A stretch of DNA of 64,000 nt from Sphingopyxis sp. Root154 (GTDB lineage Bacteria; Pseudomonadota; Alphaproteobacteria; Sphingomonadales; Sphingomonadaceae): assembly GCF_001427105.1 (NCBI RefSeq), contig NZ_LMGI01000002.1:1592651-1656650 (forward strand), in the 5' to 3' direction. The position numbers and the translations under genes are program-made. This document shows, piece after piece, positions 44,726-53,871 of this stretch (positions within the stretch are counted from its first letter, which is position 1; each line of letters begins with the position of its first letter). The notes under the pieces are model-generated. The model had not been told where the DNA came from and searched no databases. It worked only from the letters and a program-made list of their open reading frames with translations.

Positions 44726-46084
44726 TCAATGCCGCAGGCGTGCTGCAGGATGATTGCTTTCAAGACGCGGCCCGCGCTTGAACAGCTTCTCGCGATATGT
44801 TCCCGGGGCATATTCCGTCTTGAAGGAACCGCGGCTCTGGAGCTCGGGAACAACCAGGTCGACGACGTCTTCGAAAGTTTCGGGCATCACCGCATAGGCG
44901 AGATTGAACCCGTCGAGATCGCATTCCTCGGCCCAGGACACGAGTTCGTCGGCAATATGCTTCGCGCTGCCGATCAGAACGGGACCGCCGCCGCCCAAGG
45001 CGACGCTTCGAGCGATGCTGTCGACATCCCGGTGCGCCGACGGGCCGCCTTGGGTGAACATGGCGGCAGCACTCTGGATGCTGTTGCTGCCCGCAGCGGC
45101 CGCGCCGACCCGGTCGGGCTTGGAGAAATCGATTCCAGTCCAGCCGGCCATCAGCGCCAGCGCCCCGGACGAGCTCAGATATTCCTTATACTCTTCCGCC
45201 TTCGCCTGCGCATCCTCATCGGTCGCGCCCGTGATCACGGTCGTCAGCGCGAAAATCTTGATGTCGTTCGGCGCCCGGCCGGCTTCCACCGCGAGTTTGC
45301 GCAGATTGGCAACGCTCTCCGCCAGCCGCGGCCTCGAATGCCCGACGACGAACACGCATTCGGCGTGCCGCGCCGCGAATGCGGTTCCTTTGGAGGACGC
45401 CCCGGCCTGGTAAAGGACGGGGGTGCGCTGGGGCGAAGGCTCGCAAAGATGAACCGCATTCACATGGAAATATTCTCCTTCGTGAACAACCCGGTGGACC
45501 TTCGCCGGATCGGTGAAGACGCCTTCCTCGCGATTCTTTCGGACCGCATCATCTTCCCAGCTGCCTTCCCAGAAATCATACTGGATCGTCACGAATTCCT
45601 CAGCGATGTCGTAACGGGTGTCGTGCGTGACCTGCTCGCTTTTGCCGGCCCCCTTGGCGCCGCTGTCGAGGTAGCCGGTGACGATATTCCAGCCAATGCG
45701 CCCATCGGTCATATGGTCGAGCGTCGACATACGGCGCGCGAACGGCAGCGGCGCCTCATGCGAAAGATTGACCGTGACGGCGAAGGCGAGATGCTCGGTC
45801 GCATCGGCCATCGGCGGGATGATGAGGAGCGGATCGTTGGTCGGCACCTGCACGGCCTCGCGCAGCGCCGTGTCCGGGCTCCCGCCATAAACGTCATAGA
45901 CGCCCACGACATCGGCAAGAAACAGGCCATCGAATTTGCCGCGCTCAAGCGTGCGCGCGAGTTTGACCCAATGGTCGGTGTGCTTGTAGTTTTCGGATTT
46001 GTCGCGCGGATGGCGCCACATCCCCTGGGACTGATGCCCCGCGCAATTCATTGCAAAAGCATTGAGCAGAAGTTCGCGTGCCAT
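44726..46084 (-). CDS. LLM-class FMN-dependent monooxygenase (NtaA/SnaA/DszA type)
   Basis: 452 residues, the length of the NtaA/DszA branch of the luciferase-like fold. Seen: LNAFAMNCAGHQSQGMWRHP at the start, FDGLFLADVVGVYDVY, RISTLDHMTDGR-type motif (RRMSTLDHMTDGRIGWNIVTGYLDS), and PVLYQAGASSKGTAFAARHAECVFV. This branch needs FMNH2 delivered by a separate reductase; the one at 54206 shares the promoter motif. Known members attack nitrilotriacetate, EDTA, sulfones or cyclic ketones and amides. First gene of the operon, with GGGAGG before the ATG. Confidence 0.94.
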   Translation of the reverse strand: MARELLLNAFAMNCAGHQSQGMWRHPRDKSENYKHTDHWVKLARTLERGKFDGLFLADVVGVYDVYGGSPDTALREAVQVPTNDPLLIIPPMADATEHLAFAVTVNLSHEAPLPFARRMSTLDHMTDGRIGWNIVTGYLDSGAKGAGKSEQVTHDTRYDIAEEFVTIQYDFWEGSWEDDAVRKNREEGVFTDPAKVHRVVHEGEYFHVNAVHLCEPSPQRTPVLYQAGASSKGTAFAARHAECVFVVGHSRPRLAESVANLRKLAVEAGRAPNDIKIFALTTVITGATDEDAQAKAEEYKEYLSSSGALALMAGWTGIDFSKPDRVGAAAAGSNSIQSAAAMFTQGGPSAHRDVDSIARSVALGGGGPVLIGSAKHIADELVSWAEECDLDGFNLAYAVMPETFEDVVDLVVPELQSRGSFKTEYAPGTYREKLFKRGPRLESNHPAARLRH

Positions 46085-46110
46085 TGAATCCTCCCTGAGT
46101 CGTTTTTTGA

Positions 46111-46148
46111 ACTTTATGCATCCTGTTCAATATTTGTCAATTGATCAA
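46111..46148. promoter_or_regulatory. Promoter with regulon motif between the LLM operon and tetR
   Basis: TTTGTCAATTGATCAA (46133-46148) is a weaker copy of the TTAGTCA-N2-TGACTAA palindrome. On the minus strand it contains TTGACA (46140-46135), a consensus -35, with TAAAGT (46116-46111) 18 bases on, pointing to the LLM gene. Being between the LLM operon and a divergent tetR gene, it is the natural operator of that TetR. Confidence 0.55.
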
Positions 46149-46278
46149 AATGTGGCCGGTCGATAATACAAGGGCTTGTGCGGCGACCCGTCGCCGTGTC
46201 ACCTTGCGAGCCAGTCTGGCCGGTAGGTCGAATGGGACGGCACAATCGAGAGGCCGTCTCGCAATATGAGGAAATGGA

Positions 46279-47127
46279 ATGTTCGGCGCTAATCGCCTTC
46301 GCACGCGGACGGGTTCGGGGATTTACCAGACAGGCCGCGAACGCGTTGTCCAGATCCTCGAGACGGCGCTCGATATCATTGTCGAGAGTGGGTATCAGGC
46401 CTTGACGCTTCGCGAGGTCGCACGCCGGTGCGAAATCCAGATTGGCGCCGTAAGCTATTATTACAAGAGCCGGACCGACCTGCTGCAGGACGTGATCAAC
46501 ATGGTACTTGTCCCCTATGCGGACAAGATCGTTGCGATCCTGCGCGAACAGGGTCTTTCTGCGGAACAGAAGCTGGAGCGCCTCATCCGGTTCCTGCTCG
46601 ACGACATCCAGACACGGCGGACGACGCGCCTTTTTCCCCATCTGTGGGCGCTGTCCAATCACGACCCGTTCGTCGCCAAGGCGGTGGACAGCATCTATCT
46701 GCTGGAGCGTCAGTCGCTGAAGAAGCTGATCGCGGAAATGAACCCCGGTCTTGCAGACCAGGAGCGCGACGCATTGGCGGTTTATATCTCGGCGAGTGTC
46801 GCAGGCTCGACGATGTTCATCGGTTGCGAGAAGCCTTGGGCCTCGGAGTTGCCGCTCTACAGCGCCATAACCTGCCATGCGCTCGTCACACTGGCCAAGA
46901 CGGTGACGCCTGAGCAGCTGGCCGCGTTCGGATGGCAGCGAGAGGATATGAAGCAGCCGTGGAAGACGCCGACGCTGCTGACCGACGAGGAATATCGCCT
47001 GCTCTTCGAGCGCGACGCCGAAAGGGCCGAAGCCGACCCGCAGCAGGCGGATGGCAGCGGCCAGGCCGAAGCCGCCACTCCGCCCCGCAAGAACCGCCGC
47101 GCGCCCCCGCTCAAACGGCAGGCTTGA
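46279..47127 (+). CDS. TetR-family transcriptional regulator
   Basis: 282 residues, longer than typical because of a C-terminal low-complexity tail rich in Ala, Glu, Arg and Pro after about residue 240. Helix-turn-helix: GRERVVQILETALDIIVESGYQALTLREVARRCEIQIGAVSYYYKSRTDLLQDV (about 20-72). The ligand domain is RFLLDDIQTRRTTRLFPHLWALSNHDPFVAKAVDSIYLLERQSL. It is divergent from the LLM/MFS/BVMO operon. Because the operator-like palindrome between them recurs at four other promoters in the window, this protein may control the whole set; this is inference. Confidence 0.9.
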   Translation: MFGANRLRTRTGSGIYQTGRERVVQILETALDIIVESGYQALTLREVARRCEIQIGAVSYYYKSRTDLLQDVINMVLVPYADKIVAILREQGLSAEQKLERLIRFLLDDIQTRRTTRLFPHLWALSNHDPFVAKAVDSIYLLERQSLKKLIAEMNPGLADQERDALAVYISASVAGSTMFIGCEKPWASELPLYSAITCHALVTLAKTVTPEQLAAFGWQREDMKQPWKTPTLLTDEEYRLLFERDAERAEADPQQADGSGQAEAATPPRKNRRAPPLKRQA

Positions 47128-47212
47128 TGCGTTTCTGAACCATCGGCCCGGGATCGATGGCACCCGTGTGCCCCTCCCGGTCGAGGGCCCGCGCTTCCAC
47201 GGCCTTCGCGCG

Positions 47213-48205
47213 TCAGGCCTCTACCGCCACGAGGGATGGTGCGGGCCGGTTCCTTTGCTGCCGCGGCGTATGGCCGAAGCGCGACCGAAAAGACCGACTG
47301 AAGTGTGCGGTGTCATTGAACCCCCAGCTGAACGCCACCTCCGTGATATTGCGGTGTGATTTCATGGCGTCAGACAGATCGCGCCGCGCGCCGTCGAGGC
47401 GCATCGCCCAGATCCAGGACATGACCGAATAGGGCTCCTTGGAAAAGGCGCGGTGTATCGTGCTGACGGAGATATGGAGGCCTCGGGCTATGCGCTCGAC
47501 GCAAAGATCGGGGTCTCTCAGGTGGGCCAGGATATAGGCCTTGACCTGCTCGACGCGACCATAGCTGGCGAGCGCCGGTTCGCGGCTGGCGCTAATCTGC
47601 ATCGCCGTCGACAGAAGGAGACTCTCGATCCCCGAGACGATCGCCGTAGCGCTTGGCGAAGCGATATCGAGATGCCGGACCGCCTCTGGCAAGGTTCGCA
47701 GCATGCCGGAGAGCAAAAGTCCCGGGCCCTCCGCGCCGTTCATATAGGCCGGCAAAGGCGGCGACGGCGAGGACGCAGCCGGGCGGATTACGCCTGTCGG
47801 AAGTGTGACGATGAGACAGCTGCTGTCGGCCTGCAGCAGGAGTTCGAAACTCTTGCCCGCCTCGAAGAGGATCAGGTCGCCGACATGGGCGGGCGCCATA
47901 TCGCCGTTCGATTTGAGGATCGCGGAACCGGTGACGAGGGCACAAACGCCGATGATATCGCGGCCTACGCCATGGTTGAGCTTCCGCTCTGTAACGAGAA
48001 AGGGCCGCGCGACATCGAACTGGCAGAGCGTCAACTCACCCACTTGGGTACAGGTTCGAACGGCTGATGAAGTCGTAAACGCCGTCGGCAACGGGGTCAG
48101 CCAACGCGTGGCTGCAAATTGCCCCGCGGGCGGGCGGCTCAGATGCGGCTGCCGCCGGCTTCCGACAGCTTGAACGGACCGGTCCGCGATCGACTCGATG
48201 TGCAT
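47213..48205 (-). CDS. AraC-family transcriptional regulator
   Basis: 330 residues. N-terminal AraC-binding (cupin-like) domain of about 180 residues (ELTLCQFDVARPFLVTERKLNHGVGRDIIG), and C-terminal AraC DNA-binding domain (VEQVKAYILAHLRDPDLCVERIARGLHISVSTIHRAFSKEPYSVMSWIWAMRLDGARRDLSD...ITEVAFSWGFNDTAHFSRSFRSRFGHTPRQQR). The overall shape is like the FeaR/NphR type regulators of aromatic-amine and aromatic-acid pathways. Its targets are not evident: neighbours are a convergent tetR and a divergent luxR gene. Confidence 0.92.
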   Translation of the reverse strand: MHIESIADRSVQAVGSRRQPHLSRPPAGQFAATRWLTPLPTAFTTSSAVRTCTQVGELTLCQFDVARPFLVTERKLNHGVGRDIIGVCALVTGSAILKSNGDMAPAHVGDLILFEAGKSFELLLQADSSCLIVTLPTGVIRPAASSPSPPLPAYMNGAEGPGLLLSGMLRTLPEAVRHLDIASPSATAIVSGIESLLLSTAMQISASREPALASYGRVEQVKAYILAHLRDPDLCVERIARGLHISVSTIHRAFSKEPYSVMSWIWAMRLDGARRDLSDAMKSHRNITEVAFSWGFNDTAHFSRSFRSRFGHTPRQQRNRPAPSLVAVEA

Positions 48206-48624
48206 ATCCTGCTCCTCCCGAAGAGGGGACGGCCCGCACGATCTTTAGGCAGTCCCCGACCACACCTCCCGGGTTCGAAGCCGGCAGGCGCTCGTTCGCG
48301 CCGCGCTATCCAAAGTCGATCCGTCTCTGTTTTTGGGCGGTATCGACCGATGCCTCTGCATTTATCCAGATGAGCGAACGCGCTGGGCTCGGCTGTTCTG
48401 GAAGCGAAGACCCGAGGGCGGCAGCGGGAGCCGGGAAATGCCCGGCGCGATGTACCTCCCATGGTCGGTGGTCTGAAAGTGCCGGGACTCGGCTAGGCCA
48501 CCGGGATAGGCTGGCGCGTTCCTGTTCCTCCTGTTTTCCTGCTGAGCTGCCTTCCGCTAGGACGCAGCGAACCGCATGAAGCTACGCAACAAGAAGGAGA
48601 GCGCACCATACGAAAGTATGGTAG
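48206..48624. other. Divergent region between araC and the large LuxR gene
   Basis: 419 bases without an intact gene. The first 40 bases hold the GGAGGAGC ribosome site of the AraC gene. The middle shows no structure I can name. The last 30 bases hold a ribosome site and hairpin in front of the LuxR-type gene. A 76-codon open frame from 48576 overlaps that gene and is not believed. Confidence 0.5.
48594..48624 (+). promoter_or_regulatory. Hairpin set between ribosome site and start codon of the LuxR-type gene
   Basis: AAGGAG at 48594-48599 is 25 bases from the ATG at 48625, too far for efficient initiation. Between them ACCATAC-GAAA-GTATGGT (48605-48622) is a perfect 7-bp stem closed by a GNRA-type loop. 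When folded it removes 18 bases, leaving a spacing of seven. Folding would thus switch initiation on. An alternative start is GTG at 48688. Confidence 0.45.
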
Positions 48625-51357
48625 ATGATGTTTTGCGGACTATTCGCACACGCAATATTCGAAGAGGATGGGAGAGCGGGACAACCTGTGGCGCGAGCGA
48701 AAATCACGAAGAGCCAGGTCCCGATTGTCGGCAGCAAGCTCGCACCTCCTCGCTCGCCGGTTCAGACGATTCCGCGCGCTCGCTTAAGCCTCGGCGGCGC
48801 CGATGAACTCCCCAAGCTGACGCTTGTCAAAGGCCCAGCCGGGTCCGGAAAGACCATTCTTCTGGCGCAGTGGCATCGGGCGCTGCACAAGACCGGGGTT
48901 GATGTTGCGTGGCTCACGCTCGACGGCACGGACAATGCCGCTGACCGGCTCAGCGCCTATCTCGCCGCAGCGCTGCGCCGCGCGGCTGGGGCAACTGCGG
49001 CCACAACGTCGTCCGGCGAAAGAATCTTCGAGGACCTCGCGCGGCGACACGATCAGCGCCGGCCGCTGGTCCTGATTCTGGACGAGCTCGAATGCGTCGT
49101 CTCCGACGAGGCGGTCGGTCTGCTGCAAGGCCTCGTTCGGCAAACCGGGCCTTCCTTTTCTATCATCGCAGCGGGCCGGGCCATCCCGGCCATGGGGCAG
49201 GCACGGCTGCTCCTCGAAGGCGGCGTGAGAGAGGTGACCGGCACGAATTTGAAGTTCGACGACACCGAGGTCTGCGCGATGCTGGGGTCGCGCCTCGGTG
49301 CCCGAATTTCCACCGATGAGGCGATTCGGCTGGGCGAGCGTCTCGACGGCTGGGCGGCCGGCCTGCAGTTTGCTTGCCTTGCGCTTCAGAACAAGGCCGA
49401 CATCGCTGGATTTGCCAATCACGCCGCCGCGCAAGGGGCTATGGCCGATTATCTTCGCGACGACGTGTTCAACCGGCTTCCGGAAGATTTGCGCGACTTC
49501 CTCCGCCATATCTCGATTTTTCCCGTGCTGACCGCCGATCTGTGCGACGCGATCACCAACAGGCAGGACAGTGCCGCCGTGCTCGCCCGCCTTGAGGACG
49601 CTGGCTTGTTCCTCAGCCGGGTGGAACTGGACCGCGATGTGGCGGGCTATCGCTTCCACGATGTTTTCGGCGAGTTTCTGCGCGGCCAGCTCGCCTTGCT
49701 GGGGGCAGGTCATGTCGCCACGGTGCATCGCGCGGCGAGCGCCTGGTACGCGGGGCAGGGCCGCTGGCTCGACGCGATCGAGTTCGCGATGCGGGGCGGC
49801 GACCGTGACAATGCGCTGCGCCTGCTGGAATCGGTGGCGATGGACTATGTCGGTTGGGGCGACCTTGAAACGCTGCTCGTCTGGAGCAACCGGATGACGA
49901 TCGAGGAAGCCGTCCGCTACCCCCATGCCCTTGCATCCTGGCTATGGGCGAAGGTGTTTGCTGGCCATCACCGGCTCGTGACCGAGACGCTTGTCCAGTT
50001 CAACACCCGTCTCGCCGAGGGTCAAGGTCTGACACCATTGCTTCAGGACAATTTCGCCAGCATCGAAATTCTCAACGATGGCGCGGCGGATCGGTTCGAT
50101 GACGTGCTCGCCAAGGGCGAAAAAGCCCTGCCCGCGATGCGTCGGCTCAACAGCTTCGAGACCACCGCAATGGCGCTTGTCGTCGCCTCTGCACAGATAT
50201 CCTATGGCAGTCTGCAGGAGGCGCGCCGAACGCTGGATATATCGAGGCGATCGCTGCAGCTCTCCGACAGGTCGGTCAATCACGCCTATCTCCAGGTCGT
50301 CGATGGCATCATCGCGATGACCGAGCTTCGCCTGAACGATGCGATCGCGGGCCATCAACTGGCGTTGGGAAACGCCATCGCCGAACGCGGCCCCTATTCT
50401 CACGCAGCGGGGCTGTGCGCCAGCGGCCTTTGCGAGGCGCTGTACGAGGCGAACCGCATTGCCGACGCCGAGCAGGCGATCGAAGGGCGCATTCAGACGG
50501 TAACCAAAGTCGGCTGGTCCGAATGCGCGCTGAACATCAACCTTACAGCTGCCCGGATCGCGGCACTGCGTCAGGACCATGCGCTGGCAAACAAGATTCT
50601 TGCCGAGGCGCAAGCGATGTCGGCACAGCGCGATTTGCCCAGGATGATTGCAACCTTCCAGTGGGAACAAGCCCATCTGGCGCTCAGCGTTGGCGATGAG
50701 CAACTCTCGAACCATATTATTTCGCAGATCGCTCCGGCGCCTCCCACCGATTTCATGACTTATGTCGAGGCCGTGACCCGCGATATCCTGCCGATCAGGC
50801 TCGCGCTCGCCCGCGGCGAATGCGACGGTCTCTCGCCGCGCCTTGTCCGGCTGATGGCGCAAGCCAAGAATATGGGTTTCCGCCGCCGCTGGCTGAAGCT
50901 TTGCATCCTGCACGCGGTGTGCCTCGCCAACCTCGGACGGCCCGAAGCGGCGCTCAACGAGATGATCTCGGCATTGCGCGCGGGGCTGCCGGCTGGCTTC
51001 ATCCGGTCCTTCCTGGACGAGGGCGAGGTCGCCATCGGCCTCGTCCGGCAGGCGGGCAATCGGCCCGATATCAGCATGCGCAGTTTTTCGTCACAGATGG
51101 AACGGCTGCAGGCGGCGATAGACAATCGGCCGGAGGGTTCGAGCGCCCAGCCACTCGCGTCGCAGGGGTCGATGCGCAAACTATTGACCGCAAGGGAAGT
51201 CGAGATCATCGACATCGCGGCGCGCGGCCTCACCAACGGGGAGATCGGGGAGTGTCTGGCGCTGTCAGAGCCGACGGTAAAATGGCATATGCAGAAGGCG
51301 TTTCGCAAACTCGGCGTCGGCAACCGGACCGAGGCGATATTTATCACCCGCGAATAA
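48625..51357 (+). CDS. MalT-like LuxR-family ATP-dependent transcriptional regulator
   Basis: 910 residues, the length of the MalT/LAL class. Walker A is G70-PAGSGKT77, followed by TILLAQW and LTLDGTDNAADRL; a Walker B-like LVLILDELECVV is near 150. A long helical TPR-like region (about 350-820) forms the sensor. The C-terminal LuxR helix-turn-helix is LLTAREVEIIDIAARGLTNGEIGECLALSEPTVKWHMQKAFRKLGV. These STAND ATPases activate transcription when a small inducer is bound. If the GTG at 48688 is used the protein is 889 residues. Its targets are unknown; nearest candidates are the adjacent NTF2 and MBL genes. Confidence 0.93.
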   Translation: MMFCGLFAHAIFEEDGRAGQPVARAKITKSQVPIVGSKLAPPRSPVQTIPRARLSLGGADELPKLTLVKGPAGSGKTILLAQWHRALHKTGVDVAWLTLDGTDNAADRLSAYLAAALRRAAGATAATTSSGERIFEDLARRHDQRRPLVLILDELECVVSDEAVGLLQGLVRQTGPSFSIIAAGRAIPAMGQARLLLEGGVREVTGTNLKFDDTEVCAMLGSRLGARISTDEAIRLGERLDGWAAGLQFACLALQNKADIAGFANHAAAQGAMADYLRDDVFNRLPEDLRDFLRHISIFPVLTADLCDAITNRQDSAAVLARLEDAGLFLSRVELDRDVAGYRFHDVFGEFLRGQLALLGAGHVATVHRAASAWYAGQGRWLDAIEFAMRGGDRDNALRLLESVAMDYVGWGDLETLLVWSNRMTIEEAVRYPHALASWLWAKVFAGHHRLVTETLVQFNTRLAEGQGLTPLLQDNFASIEILNDGAADRFDDVLAKGEKALPAMRRLNSFETTAMALVVASAQISYGSLQEARRTLDISRRSLQLSDRSVNHAYLQVVDGIIAMTELRLNDAIAGHQLALGNAIAERGPYSHAAGLCASGLCEALYEANRIADAEQAIEGRIQTVTKVGWSECALNINLTAARIAALRQDHALANKILAEAQAMSAQRDLPRMIATFQWEQAHLALSVGDEQLSNHIISQIAPAPPTDFMTYVEAVTRDILPIRLALARGECDGLSPRLVRLMAQAKNMGFRRRWLKLCILHAVCLANLGRPEAALNEMISALRAGLPAGFIRSFLDEGEVAIGLVRQAGNRPDISMRSFSSQMERLQAAIDNRPEGSSAQPLASQGSMRKLLTAREVEIIDIAARGLTNGEIGECLALSEPTVKWHMQKAFRKLGVGNRTEAIFITRE

Positions 51358-51401
51358 GCTCTCGATTGGCCGAAGAATGCGCAGCGGGAATTCGAACGGC
51401 G

Positions 51402-51424
51402 GCTCTCTCCTGTAGCCAGAGAGC
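51402..51424. terminator. Hairpin between convergent luxR and NTF2-like genes
   Basis: GCTCTCT (51402-51408) pairs with AGAGAGC (51418-51424) across a nine-base loop, 45 bases after the LuxR-type stop and 43 before the end of the convergent gene. Confidence 0.5.
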
Positions 51425-51466
51425 GGGACCAAGCCCCGCCCTCTGACCAGCTCACGCGACCCGGAG

Positions 51467-51874
51467 CTATTCGGTAATTTGCCGCACCACGTCTGCATTG
51501 TCGAAATGCGCCCGCTTCTCGACAATCTTGCCGTCCTTGAACGTCAGGAGATGCATCAGCGAGATCCTGCAGTCACGGCCGTTCGCCGGAATGGCGGGAT
51601 TGCTGCCATTATAGCCCTTGCCGATGAAGTACATATAGGCGGCGACCTGGTCGCCTTCGGCAACCATCGAGACGACCGGAAACTCGAAGCTGTCGAACGC
51701 CTCGAAGGCGGGCTTTTCGGAATCGATCAGACCCTGGACGCCCGGGCGCGGATTGTCGATCTGGGCGTAGAAGACGAAATCCTCGTGCACCATGTCTTGC
51801 AAAGCGTCGAAATCCATGCGCTCGATGGCTTCGTAAAAGCGCTTTACCAGCTTCTTATTCTCTTCAATCGACAT
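51467..51874 (-). CDS. NTF2-like/SnoaL-like protein
   Basis: 135 residues from ATG 51874, with GGAGA six bases upstream. The NTF2 fold pattern is plain: NKKLVKRFYEAIERMDFDALQDMVHEDFVFYAQIDNPRPGVQG, EGDQVAAYMYFIGKG, and LLTFKDGKIVEKRAHFDNADVVRQI. Members are isomerases, hydrolases, cyclases or ligand carriers; the family alone does not tell. It is co-directional with the MBL hydrolase (117-base gap). An unrelated relative of it has decayed at 17156. Confidence 0.88.
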   Translation of the reverse strand: MSIEENKKLVKRFYEAIERMDFDALQDMVHEDFVFYAQIDNPRPGVQGLIDSEKPAFEAFDSFEFPVVSMVAEGDQVAAYMYFIGKGYNGSNPAIPANGRDCRISLMHLLTFKDGKIVEKRAHFDNADVVRQITE

Positions 51875-51991
51875 GCTATTCTCCATCAGAAAAGGCGGAT
51901 TTCGCGGGCACCCGCGAAACAACCGGCAGAGCGACCGCACGCGGCGTGCAGAACCCGGCGAACGCGCAAGGGTCGTCGCGCCGCGCCGGCC

Positions 51992-52777
51992 TCAGAACCG
52001 CAAGGTCTCGCCGTCCGCCGGGATGCGGACCTGTCCCGCAAGCCCGGTCTCGTCGAGGAAGGCCTTGAGCTCCGCGCGACCGAGGCACGCATGGTTCACA
52101 ACGTCCATATGACTTGCGACGATCGTCGCCGACGGGGCTGCCTTGCAGACCTTGTAAACATCGTCCTTGCCCATGATGATCGAGGTTTCGCCCAGCGTGG
52201 GCTCGATCATGCGCGCATCGCAGCTGTTCAGGATGATCACGTCCGGCCGGTGCGTGTCGAGATTTTCCTGGACGCCTTCATACCAGATGGTGTCGCCAGC
52301 GAGGTAGAGCGTCTTCTCATCCGGGTGGGAGAAGACGACCCCGCACACATCGCCGATCGCTTCCGCGAACGGCCCGTCGAACAATTTCTCGTCGCCATGG
52401 CGGCCCTGGGTCTTCTTCAGCGTCACACCGTCGAACTCGGTAGCGTTGGTGAGTATCCGCAGATTTGTGAATCCGAAGCTTGCGAGGATCGCCGAGTCCC
52501 GCTCGCCCTGGGTGAAGATCAGCTTGTCTTTCGGGACAATCTCGGTCGCCGCATCGTCCCAGTGATCGGGATGAAAATGGGTGAGAATGATGGCATCGAC
52601 GTCGAGCAGATCGGTCGCGGGCACCGGCAGGTCGACGCGTGGCCAGAACAAGTGACTGTTCACCGAAAAGGGAAAGCCCGGGTAGCTGTCCTTGGCGGCG
52701 AGCATGGGATCGATGAGGAAACGCTTGCCGCCGAATTCCACGATAACGGTCGCGCTGCGAATCTGGGTAAATTTCAT
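51992..52777 (-). CDS. Metallo-beta-lactamase-fold hydrolase (UlaG-like)
   Basis: 261 residues from ATG 52777, with AGGAGAAG upstream; a longer in-frame reading has no homology. The metal motif is HFHPDHWDD, with LYLAGDTIWYEGV, VASHMDVVNHACLGR and a beta-strand-rich start (FTQIRSATVIVEFGGKRFLIDPML). This matches the UlaG-type MBL hydrolases that open lactones or phosphodiesters. With a Baeyer-Villiger enzyme nearby, a lactonase role is attractive but only inferred. LysR is divergent. Confidence 0.88.
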   Translation of the reverse strand: MKFTQIRSATVIVEFGGKRFLIDPMLAAKDSYPGFPFSVNSHLFWPRVDLPVPATDLLDVDAIILTHFHPDHWDDAATEIVPKDKLIFTQGERDSAILASFGFTNLRILTNATEFDGVTLKKTQGRHGDEKLFDGPFAEAIGDVCGVVFSHPDEKTLYLAGDTIWYEGVQENLDTHRPDVIILNSCDARMIEPTLGETSIIMGKDDVYKVCKAAPSATIVASHMDVVNHACLGRAELKAFLDETGLAGQVRIPADGETLRF

Positions 52778-52968
52778 AGTTCTTCTCCTGAGGCACAGGG
52801 TTAGCGTTCGCAGGCCCTTGTCGCGCCGCTGGGCGAGAGCCTTCGGCTCCACCCGGAACAGCGGCATTGCGGCCTGCAACGCCCTGACGTCTGGCGACGA
52901 TATGCCATGGCGGCTCCCCGCTTGGCGCTATGGTAATTCGCATCCCCGCGTTGCATAAACGCAGCGGC

Positions 52969-53871
52969 ATGGTGAAGCATCGAACCCGCGTAGATTGGAA
53001 TGATCTCCCGCTCCTGCTCGCCATCGCCCGCGAGGGGCGGCTCCGTGCCGCCAGCAAGGCGCTTGGCGTCGACAGTTCGACCGTCAGTCGGCGCCTCGCG
53101 GCAGCCGAAGAGCGCCTCGAAGCCCAATTGTTCACGCGCGATCTCGACGGATATCAGCCGACCGACGCGGGTCTGGCAGTCGTCGAGGCGGCGGAGGAGA
53201 TCGAGCGCAAGGTCCATGCGCTGTTCCAGGAGGCCCGCCAAACCGCGGGCGATGTGAGCGGCCCGGTGCGCATCACCTCGGTTGATGCGCTGCTCTCCGA
53301 CTGGCTCGTGCCGCGGCTGCCGGGCTTGCTGGACCTATATCCGCAGCTTGAGATCAAGCTGATCCCGGAAAATCGCAGGCTATCCTTCTCGCGGGGCGAA
53401 GCTGATCTGGCGCTCCGGCTCTCACGCCCCGACGAAGATGCTGCGATCCGGATGCGTCGCGTCGGCAGCCTGGGCGCCGCGATCTATGGGCATCAAAAAT
53501 TTGCCCACATCGGCCGCGAAGCCTGGGGGCAGCAGCCCTGGCTTCTCTATAATGACGACCTCGCGGACGCCTCGCCCATGCGCTGGATTGCAAAGGCGGC
53601 CCCCAATGCCCGGGTCCAGCTGCGCTCCAGCGCGATTCCGATCCTCGTCGAGGCGTGCAAGGCGGGGCTCGGCCTTGCCCTGCTCCCCTGCATTTCCGTG
53701 GCGAATGCTGGCCTGGCGCGACTAAGCGCCGAGGATTTGCCCGGGCTGGATATCTGGTTGCTATCGCACCGCGAAACCGCAGCCATCAAGCGCTTCCGCG
53801 TGGTGGCCGAATGGCTGGCTGCGCAGCTCATGGCCGACCAGGCCCTGCTCGCGGGAACAGCCGGCAGCTAG
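52969..53871 (+). CDS. LysR-family transcriptional regulator
   Basis: 300 residues from ATG 52969, giving the usual N-terminus (RVDWNDLPLLLAIAREGRLRAASKALGVDSSTVSRRLAAAEERLEAQLFTRD). The winged helix is followed by a substrate-binding domain (VRITSVDALLSDWLVPRLPGLLDLYPQLEIKLIPENRRLSFSRGEADLALRLSRP). It is divergent from the MBL hydrolase, its likely target. The gap to the next gene holds the regulon motif for the FMN reductase operon. Confidence 0.93.
   Translation: MVKHRTRVDWNDLPLLLAIAREGRLRAASKALGVDSSTVSRRLAAAEERLEAQLFTRDLDGYQPTDAGLAVVEAAEEIERKVHALFQEARQTAGDVSGPVRITSVDALLSDWLVPRLPGLLDLYPQLEIKLIPENRRLSFSRGEADLALRLSRPDEDAAIRMRRVGSLGAAIYGHQKFAHIGREAWGQQPWLLYNDDLADASPMRWIAKAAPNARVQLRSSAIPILVEACKAGLGLALLPCISVANAGLARLSAEDLPGLDIWLLSHRETAAIKRFRVVAEWLAAQLMADQALLAGTAGS

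Noticed and set aside
48576..48806. A 76-codon open frame overlapping the start of the MalT-like gene
   Set aside because: No ribosome site of its own, Arg-rich tail, and it overlaps a convincing large gene in another frame.
52317..53135. A 272-codon minus-strand open frame spanning the MBL and LysR genes
   Set aside because: Overlaps two well-supported genes in other frames, and its sequence is a frame-shifted copy of the MBL gene.
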